A stretch of 64,000 nucleotides of DNA from Arctopsyche grandis (taxonomy: Eukaryota > Arthropoda > Insecta > Trichoptera > Hydropsychidae), in NCBI RefSeq assembly GCF_051622035.1, contig NC_135359.1, positions 17,359,501 through 17,423,500 on the forward strand, given 5' to 3'. The notes under the pieces were generated by a model. The model saw only the letters and a program-made list of their open reading frames with translations. It made no database searches and was not told where the DNA came from. Positions 56,273 to 64,000 of this stretch are shown one piece after another. The position numbers were made by a program, and so were the translations under genes. The stretch's first letter is position 1. Every line of letters begins with the position of its first letter.

Positions 56273-56448
56273 AAATTCAACCTTTTGCAAATGAAATTCA
56301 ACCTTTTAAAAAATAAATTCAACCTTTTGAAAATGAAATTCAACCTTATGCATTTTGAATTTGATTTCCAAAAAGTTGGATTTGATTTTCAAAAGGTTGG
56401 ATTTGATTTGAAAAAGGTTGAATTTCATTTGCAAAAGGTGAATTTGAA
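56273..56448. repeat. Palindrome made of tandem 20-23-bp units
   Basis: Four units of AAATTCAACCTTTTG type are followed by four units of the inverse type (CAAAAGGTTGGATTTGA). The whole can fold into an 85-bp-armed hairpin while each arm is itself a tandem array. It lies within a 114-codon frame (56147-56491) whose repetitive KFNLLK/FDFQKVG translation is a by-product of the repeat. Confidence 0.8.
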
Positions 56449-59400
56449 GTCAAAAAACTGTATTACATATTTTGAAAATAAAAGTTATTGAGAGTTTTCT
56501 TGGGTATATATTTTTTTATTTAAACACAAAACTACCCAAAAATTTACGAATTTTATGAAATATAAGGATGCCAAAATGACCTACATATTTAGACGCAAAA
56601 TGTCATGTTTTACGTGAAAACAGGTTATTTTTGCCTCTTAACATTTTATAAAATTCTCAATATTTTCCCGAATTTGTTGTGTTCAGATTAAAGATACTCA
56701 AGGAAAAACAGACAGAAATAATTTGAGCGAAAGGAATCGATCGTCGGCTTAAGATTGGATTTTATTACTTCGATGGATCTTGATTGAAACGTTAAAAAAT
56801 ATAAGAATTCTTAGAATAATATTTAAGCCGGCGAAGTAAAATATGTATATACAGCTTAATTATTAACCGAAATGTTTTACAAAGTATAGATTTTAATCAA
56901 TCTATGTATATAATGTCAATCGTGGCCCAATCCATATTGCCACAGTAATTTTACCTTTTAATTGTTCACAAATGAAATACATTGTATGTAAGTATTGTGA
57001 AATATAAATTATAAATACTCACTTCTATATACATATACATCTGTATATTTGGTTTATATATGTATGTATTTATATACATAGTTAAACAGTTTCTTGAAGT
57101 GAAGAGTCCTGAAAGGATTCATCGTTAAAGCACTAGAATGCCGTAGTTTTGTTTGTAAAGAGGACTTTAGACGGAGAAGAATACCATTGTATGGATCAAC
57201 TAATGAATAGCAGTAAAGGTGAATTTTGTTTATAGCCAGATCTTATTTTGATTACAGTATATCTTGAATTTCTTCTCGAACTGTATTTTTTGAAATGAAT
57301 TGTGTTTTTTATTACAAATGTTCACTATTCGATGCAATTTAGTTTAGATGTGCGGTTTAGTTCCATTCGCAATAATAGTAGTACCACATTGAAAATGCAC
57401 ACACGCCCCGTACCCTTACGGCCAGGTTTCCATTACGAAGCCTGAAATTTTCAGCAATCGGAAGCCTACGAACGCGTTTTCCCGTTCTGGAGGTCTCGTT
57501 GAATATTCAAGTGAGTGTCGGTTTTGCCCTGTTGAAATATTCAAATTTTTCATCAAACATTTTGTCGGATAACGGTCGTTTTTCCGGCGATTAGTGGTAA
57601 TTAGCCGAGCGTCCGCAACTTATCTGACGGCGGGGACATTTCAGAGACGTTGATTGCTCAACTTGGGGGTAAAATTTTACCAGGGGAGAGAGCTGCCAAG
57701 TTTGCTTGTTAAACTCGAGATGCTCCAGGAAAGATAAGAGGGTCAGGTCCTCGAATTGAACTCGTGGCCCGACCCCGACTCCCAATGCAACGAATCTCTC
57801 CCAGTTAAAAAGTGCTCCACGCGTTAATGCAACGAGGATAATCTTATAATACCCCACTATAATATTCATGATTTTCAGTGAATTATACTACGGGTTATTT
57901 ATAAACGTTTAGCATTGCATACGCAAACTTGCAAACAAAGGGTACGAGAGTAAGGAGATTTCCTCGTGGTGTTGTGATTTACATCTGTATAACGTAATAA
58001 AACCGAGCAAATATGTACCAAATTTGATTCGGTATGCAGATAAGGAGAAATATGATGAAAACTTTGCGGGGACAAGTGCAAAACGTAAGCGTTTCGGAGT
58101 TTACTGTTATAGGAGGGGTGGATAAGATATTTGGACCAAATTGATGCAAACGCAAATACACATGTTGCCTACAATTTCGCCATAGGACGAACAATGTTTT
58201 ATTCGTAAATATGCGTATACACATATTATATATCTTATATGTACATGTATGCATATCAAATTCAATTTAGGAATATAATTCAGAGTATTACTGTGATAAA
58301 TCTAAATCATTTTAATAATTCCTATAAAACCACGGAGTTTTCTGTGTCCCGTGTTCCGGGATTTCTTATATTGAATCCCGGGAAAAATTATTCAATCAAA
58401 ACATTCTTTAAATCTTATAATATGTACATGTATACCACGTAAATTACCTTGAAAGGGAAAACCTGAATTATTCCAGCATCTACAAATTTAAAATTCGATA
58501 CAAACTTAAAGTTCGATACAAATTCAAAAATTGACATACAATATCTGCGCAACAAGCAATTGATATATTCTACGGTGAAAGTATTATGAAGCGTTTTATA
58601 AACAGTAAATGAATAATTAAATCAGGGGTTATCATAGACAAATCTAAAAAATAGAGTAAAAAAAAAGCCTCAACTTTAAAAAAGGAATGAAAATATATGT
58701 ACATATAAGCTGACAGGAGAAAGACTGATTCTAAAAAAAAAAAAATATTTTCGTCGCTATTACAAACCAACATAACCAACTTCGATCTACATATATAAAA
58801 ACCTATATAAAAACCAAGTGTTTTCCATTGCTGGAAATATTTGCACCAAACCTGCAAATATGATTTCGGATTTTCATTTGAATATTTTAGTATTCTTAAG
58901 AAGCTATTTTAAATAAATTCAAATCTAAAACTACATATTTTTCCGTACATATTGTTCACTTTTTTAAAATATGTTTTAAATTTCATCGCGGGAACGATCC
59001 CAAGCTCCATTACGTGTCCTGGGAATTGGAAAAGTCCGAGAAATCAGAAACCTTAATATCAAAACATATTTACATGCTGATATGTTTTCTTTTCAGGAAA
59101 AAATTTTCCACACTTTCCGATATTCTTTTGCGTGTTTCCCAAGAATTACCTATGTAATGTATAAGAATCACATATGTATGTATGAGAAATTTAAAAATTA
59201 AATTTGATCGAATATGGCAATTGAATAGTATAATAGTCACAAACTTACCATGAATGAATAATAATAAATTGCATATACAGTACAATGGGATATAAAGTAA
59301 AATTTATTAAAAAAAAACCAAGGAATAATTACGTACGTGTAATGGAGTCTCACGTAGGCGTTTTATCTTTCACCGGCATCGCAATGAGGTCTACGTAGAA

Positions 59401-60805
59401 AATTACGTGCTTTCGATAATTTGTTAAGATTGCTAAAAAACAGATTTATGATCTCAATTTGTCTCTTCCATCTAGATTAACAGCACCGAAAAAACAGATT
59501 TAGTGCTGTCGGGCGGGTTAGGGTTATTTTTACCCGAGCATCCTATCATTGAAATCTGTTTTATGCGCGGAGATAAATATCGTCACGCTACATCGATTTT
59601 TATTCGAAAGCCTCTCGTAGAGAAAGTGCCATTAGACGACAATAACTCTAGAGTAATACAACAAAAGGCCGAAACTACCTATAATAATTTAGTCATTATA
59701 TGCGGAACGAGTCGATCGAGGCCTCGGCTCGCAATTAAGCCCAGAACTCTCGACTATACAATATTGTATGTATGTATGTAGAGCGGTGGCATAACGTGAT
59801 TATTCAAGTTTTAAATATTTTAAAACTGCGAACACTAAATCACCCCGATGGAGCGTCGAAAGTCGCAAAACTCCGTTTAATGAATATAGCGTTAATTACC
59901 ATTTCGAAAGTGAAGCTTCAAGTGTGATTAAATTTCGCCTCGAATATGGTAACGAGGCGAACGGAGTTGAATCTGAAATTTCACAAGGGTTAATTCTTGT
60001 TAATTGAAGTATATTGAACTAGTAAAAAGGTTAATGTCTATATGATTTCTTTCAAAGAAAATTTTCTTTTTAAAAGAGTATCTCATTTGCAATGAAACGA
60101 AACTTTTATATTCACTTCGATGGAAAATATTGTTTTCAAGAAGTTGCACCTAAATATGTACGTAAATATGTTTGTAGTTTCATCAAACACGATGAACTCG
60201 GAAGTATGTAGTTGCATTTAAGTTATGGTGCAGACATACAGGGTGGTACGTGGAACGTGTTTTTTTAGTTTTACATATGAAAAAAAAACCCGCTTAATTT
60301 ATGCCATCGAGATCCTTTGCAAAACTCACCCCCTGGAGTGATTTTTGTGATATTTTACAGGATTGCCAGTGATTGAAAACGGTGATTCCTTTATTTTAAA
60401 AAATGTTGGAGAAACTTTTCGAATCAATAAAATCGTACCAATTAACAATGACATGAACACAAGTCTATCATAGTTTTGATAGAGTCTTTTGAGTGTGTTT
60501 TTACCATTTACTTACTGTGTTAAAAAATCCACTAGCCACTTAGCTGGACGCTAAGCGTCCGGTTAAAAATGTATTCAAGTTGAAAAAATGCAAAATTTGC
60601 GAGGTTAATTTTTGTAATTAGTCATATAAGTCATTTTATCATGTATTAAACGTATTTTATAAACGACGAATAACATAAAATTAGTACAAGAAATGAAAAA
60701 GATAACGGCTGAAGCAGAGCCGTCATTCCAAGGCGGATATCATTTTCACATTGACCATTGATCGCGGCGTGTACTGAATTCCCACTTGCGGCGTGTAATT
60801 TTTTT
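56449..60805. other. Intergenic desert
   Basis: No gene recognised over 4.3 kb. Balanced, repeat-free stretches at about 57370-57870 and 59330-59990 are candidates for regulatory sequence. The 92-codon frames there have no family resemblance. CCCGGGATT-type motifs occur near 58340-58385. Confidence 0.35.
58441..58500 (+). repeat. Copy of the right half of the 42587-42705 foldback
   Basis: TTACCTTGAAAGGGAAAACC and TTCCAGCATCTACAAA match 42650-42700. Confidence 0.65.
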
Positions 60806-61430
60806 TGATTTTTAAATGCTTTTTATTATTACGAAATTATGTTCACAATACATCTTATATCTATTTTAATAGCTACTGATCTACTGATCATTTTCTATTT
60901 TACAATTTAATTTAATTTGGTTAGTAATCACAGTATTATATTATTCTAATGTTAATCTAAAGCATAATAGGAAAAAGAGCTCAAAAACCTATTTACAATC
61001 CTTATAAATGTTCATAATACATCTAATACATAATATTAATTAAAGACTCTCTAAAGTCGATGACCTAAAGCAGATTGTGTTTAGGTAATCTGTGTTTATA
61101 CCTGAAGGGTATAGACATTTTGTTGTAATTACCGAGACTCTTCACAAGTGTGTTAGTACTGGTTAGTTTATTAGTAATGTCTGTAACAAACGGAATATTA
61201 TATATGGCATGCAGTTTTTTCAGGTTAGTATATATGGATGTATTATAAATTATTTTTGCGGCGTGTAATGAATTCGCATCAACGTGTGCAAGCAAGTGCC
61301 TTCTCGAAAAATTAATTATTGTTATTTTTATTTCGTAATGACATGTAATTCGAATTTGGAGAATATCGTAAAATATATGTTTGGGTAATTCGCTATCGAT
61401 CATAGTGCGTAAAGTGTTAAAGCATTATCA
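60806..61430 (-). mobile_element. LINE-like 3' end with open frame and 3' UTR
   Basis: The low-coordinate 285 bp match 38057-38333 in the same orientation. On the minus strand an open frame (61403-61065) ends in TAG, then about 250 nt of shared non-coding sequence leads to an AATAAA-containing end. That layout fits the 3' end of a non-LTR retrotransposon. The 5' limit is unclear. Confidence 0.5.
61065..61403 (-). pseudogene. Possible C-terminal fragment of a LINE ORF2
   Basis: 112 codons. The final part (IPFVTDITNKLTSTNTLVKS) has a loose likeness to the stretch after the reverse transcriptase thumb in Jockey-type elements. No reverse transcriptase motif is present, so the call rests mainly on the repeat layout. 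Confidence 0.3.
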
Positions 61431-62330
61431 ACAAATTCATTTCCATTGATTATTTTTGCTTTGTATAATAGTTTTAGTACGTTTGTGAGTACTTATTAAA
61501 AGCTTTTTTTTATATAATATACATACATACATATGTATGTTTGAATACTTTTAAGACGTTCTTGAGATTCACATAATGACACATAAATAATTAAAGTTAT
61601 GCAATGCGAAAATAATACTATGATCACGACAAAAAAAATATCAAAAGTTTTTTCCTTCTTTCCTTAAGGTATGAAGATTTTTTTACAGCCTCTTGTCGAA
61701 CCCGGTACGTGCCTAGACGTTGTTGTTTCGTGTAGTTGTTTTTGTTGTTATTGTTTGGGAAAGTCTTTGAATTTTTTCTTTAATAAAGAAAGTTTTGGGA
61801 CGGACGTTGGAAAGCAATACGCGTCGATAACGTCGACAAAAAATACGAATTTTAATTTATAAAACAAAAATATCGCTTTTTCATTCTTACACAAGATTTG
61901 TGGGTTTTGTTTAGTGCTTCCAATCCCGGAAGGTTACTTCATCACCGGAATTGCGGTGCTGGGAATTTCAGATCCCGGGATCCCGGGATCCCGGTGCTAG
62001 CACCGGGAAATCAAATGTATAAGAAAAAAAAGTTCAATTGCATGCTTTCATATTTAAAAAACGTTCAATTGCATTTTGCAAACTCTCCCGATGTTGCGTG
62101 CAAAAAATACTCCCATATTGGCCTACTAATTTTGAGAGTTTGCCTACATTCTTTAAATTTTTGGTTCGCATCCATAATTTTTAAGATTAAATAAAACACA
62201 TCCGAAAATCTAATTAAATAAAGTTAAAAACATCGCTTTGATTCATTGAATCATTTTTAACAAATAGTTTGTACCGTCTAGTAATTATTCATCGAAACAA
62301 TCCACCTTATATAAAAAACTTCAATTACAT
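61431..62330. other. Intergenic with a GGGATCCC array
   Basis: AT-rich apart from the tandem GGGATCCC stretch at 61971-62006. No gene was seen. Confidence 0.35.
61971..62006. repeat. Tandem GATCCCGG octamers with palindromic flank
   Basis: GATCCCGGGATCCCGGGATC is followed by CCGGTGCTAGCACCGG, itself a perfect palindrome. A related array is at 63170-63192 and a single unit near 42898-42910. Confidence 0.85.
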
Positions 62331-62955
62331 TTATTTTATGTAAAAAATTCGGATGTTTATCTTTGTATTTGAGGAATATAAGAAGAATAAAAAATACAAA
62401 TTGAACACAAATGTAGGAAAACTTACACAAAAAAAATTCGAATTCGAATTCGAAATTACGAATTCCGACCAAAACTTTATCAACTCTATGTTAGTACAAA
62501 AATAATACAAATATAAATTTTCAGCTAAATATGCTCGGGGCATAGAAAGAATCGTTTTTGACTTTTGACGAAGAAAAAATCCCACTTCCGGTTTATTATA
62601 TTTAGTAAATTTTTTATTTTCATCACATTGATACAACAATTATACTTGAATTAAGGGTTGAAAAAAAATAGTGGAAGAAAAAATTGAACAAGAGTAAACT
62701 GCCACTTCCGGTTGACGGAAGCCTACCAACTTTTATACATAACTTGGTATTAAACTTAAAACTCTAGATGTAAAATTTCAATTCAATAAATTAAAGGATT
62801 TTTTAGAAAAACATAAAAAACCTTGATTCTCTAATTGAAAAGTACTACTCTTGGTTAAGGAAAAAATATTTAAAAAATATTGGGGTGTAATATTAATAAT
62901 TTCTATTACAAGTGAGAAATTTCAGTCCGACTTGATTAGTGGTTTGGGAGATAAT
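62331..62955 (+). repeat. Second copy of the ACTTCCGG-marked repeat family
   Basis: Shares ATTTGAGGAATATAAGAAG, GTAAACTGCCACTTCCGGTT and GTTTGGGAGATAATT with 29290-30720 in the same order and orientation. It has no tandem 300-bp units and lacks the CA-rich end. Confidence 0.7.
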
Positions 62956-63164
62956 TTGACACACTGACATTAAACATGCAGACTACTATCTACGACATAA
63001 TACAGGCCGTTCATACCATTTCGTGGAAACCCCACCATTGTTCATTATATAATGTTGTTTTATGTTTTTTTCCATATTATTTTTGTAAAAATAATATTTT
63101 TAAAGAAATTTCTGCCAAATCTGTATTCAGACTAGTTTCAGCACTGGGATTAAACGGTACCAGA

Positions 63165-63245
63165 AAACACCAGGATCCCGGGATCCCGGGATTGGAAGCC
63201 TTACTCAGTAAGGGATCGAGGCGAAGCCTTAGTCAGTAAGGGATT
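63165..63245. repeat. GATCCCGG array followed by a 28-bp direct duplication
   Basis: GGATCCCGGGATCCCGGG is followed by GAAGCCTTACTCAGTAAGGG and its near copy GAAGCCTTAGTCAGTAAGGG. The CTTACTCAGTAAG part is palindromic. Confidence 0.75.
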
Positions 63246-63278
63246 GAATTGGTTCAAAATGCGATCACAATTTTTCAG

Positions 63279-63527
63279 GCGGCTCACTGAACTAACAGTG
63301 TAAAGCTCGTAATAAAGAATGTAGACTAATTTTTCGACTAATCCATACAAACTAGCCAATAGAACGTTTCTCCTAAATTCAAAACAATTCAACAAATATA
63401 AAATAATTTATTATGTTTCGGTACTACCAGTAGTCTATTTTGTACTACCGGTAATACCGAAGGTTGAATTTTGACTAAAAACCGGTAAAACTGGTAAAGC
63501 GGTAGAACTGGTATTCGAATCCCTATA
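63279..63527 (+). repeat. Second copy of the dispersed repeat at 48900-49150
   Basis: Contains GGTACTACCAGTAGT, ACTACCGGTAATACCGAAGG and GTATTCGAATCCCTA. It directly precedes a SINE. Confidence 0.6.
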
Positions 63528-63532
63528 TTATA

Positions 63533-63840
63533 GCCAGCAGAATGGATCATTGGTGGTTGGGCTTTTGCCTAGCACCGACAGGTTGCCGGGTTCGATCCCG
63601 TAAGTTGACCTCGATTGAAAAAAAAATTATATATATTTAATATTTTATATTTGTAATGCTGCTGGTCAGAATATATTTGTAATGCTGCTGGTCAGATTTG
63701 ACTATTTGTGACTCCAAGTCGATCGTTTCCTATCAGTTTGCCAATGTTTCTAATTTCATTGTTGAAACGGTTCCCGATTAAATTGGCTAAAAAAACCCTT
63801 CCTACTACTATCTCACCACTATTTGAGAATAAAAACCTTC
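63533..63840 (+). mobile_element. tRNA-derived SINE, tail lost
   Basis: Head CCAGCAGAATGGATCATTGG, B box CCGGGTTCGATCCCG, then a short internal duplication of AATGCTGCTGGTCAG. The core has GTCGATCGTTTCCTATCAG and CATTGTTGAAACGGTTCCC. No tail hairpin follows. Confidence 0.7.
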
Positions 63841-64000
63841 AAAAATATATTTAATATAATTATAAAAAATGTACAAAAATATAAAATAAAATAATAAAAT
63901 GAAAATTTAAGCAATATATCAATGTTTCAGATTTCAATCATAATTTGAATCCCGGCTTAAGTTAATGTAATTACATAAATATATTACTTAAAGCCTTGGG
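63841..64000. other. Right edge, nothing recognised
   Basis: 160 bp of AT-rich sequence to the end of the window. Confidence 0.4.

Overview
The window is nuclear DNA from an insect, to judge by content: AT-rich sequence, spliced genes with GT-AG introns, the Hemipterous-type MAP kinase kinase with its long insect C-terminal extension, and dense transposon relics. The order cannot be settled from the sequence alone; the many TATGTA/TACATA runs and TAACCTAACC motifs suit Lepidoptera or a related holometabolous group, but this is only an impression.

Four protein-coding genes are supported, all in the left 27 kb. C2CD5 (minus, first five coding exons only, running off the left edge) is a C2-domain membrane-traffic protein. 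RPAP1 (minus, one uninterrupted coding exon) is an RNA polymerase II assembly and nuclear-import factor. hep/MKK7 (plus, 14 coding exons over 10 kb, 1159 residues by my splice model) is the JNK kinase kinase. mRpL27 (minus, three exons, 142 residues) is bL27 of the mitochondrial ribosome. RPAP1 and hep diverge across about 3 kb of repeats; hep and mRpL27 converge. The genes have unrelated jobs and form no operon-like unit.

Between the genes are transposon nests. At 2.9-5.8 kb several LTRs are stacked, two with exact 4-bp target duplications. At 10.2-12.7 kb there are hairpin MITEs, one broken by a Harbinger-like element with a TTA duplication. The last large hep intron carries a hAT-like and a Harbinger-like MITE. 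At 27.9-31.3 kb an inverted-repeat-bounded composite holds a complete 1.1-kb non-autonomous LTR element and a repeat array marked by ACTTCCGG.

From 31.3 kb to the right edge I find no protein gene. The region holds at least seven copies of a tRNA-derived SINE family with three alternative hairpin tails, two copies of a LINE-like 3' end, several foldback elements, a hAT-like MITE with an exact 8-bp duplication, and short stretches of more balanced base composition that could be regulatory. I saw no CRISPR array, no convincing free-standing tRNA or rRNA gene and no prokaryotic operon. The most unusual material is repeat biology: the SINE tails, the long hairpins and the ACTTCCGG array, rather than a new protein system.
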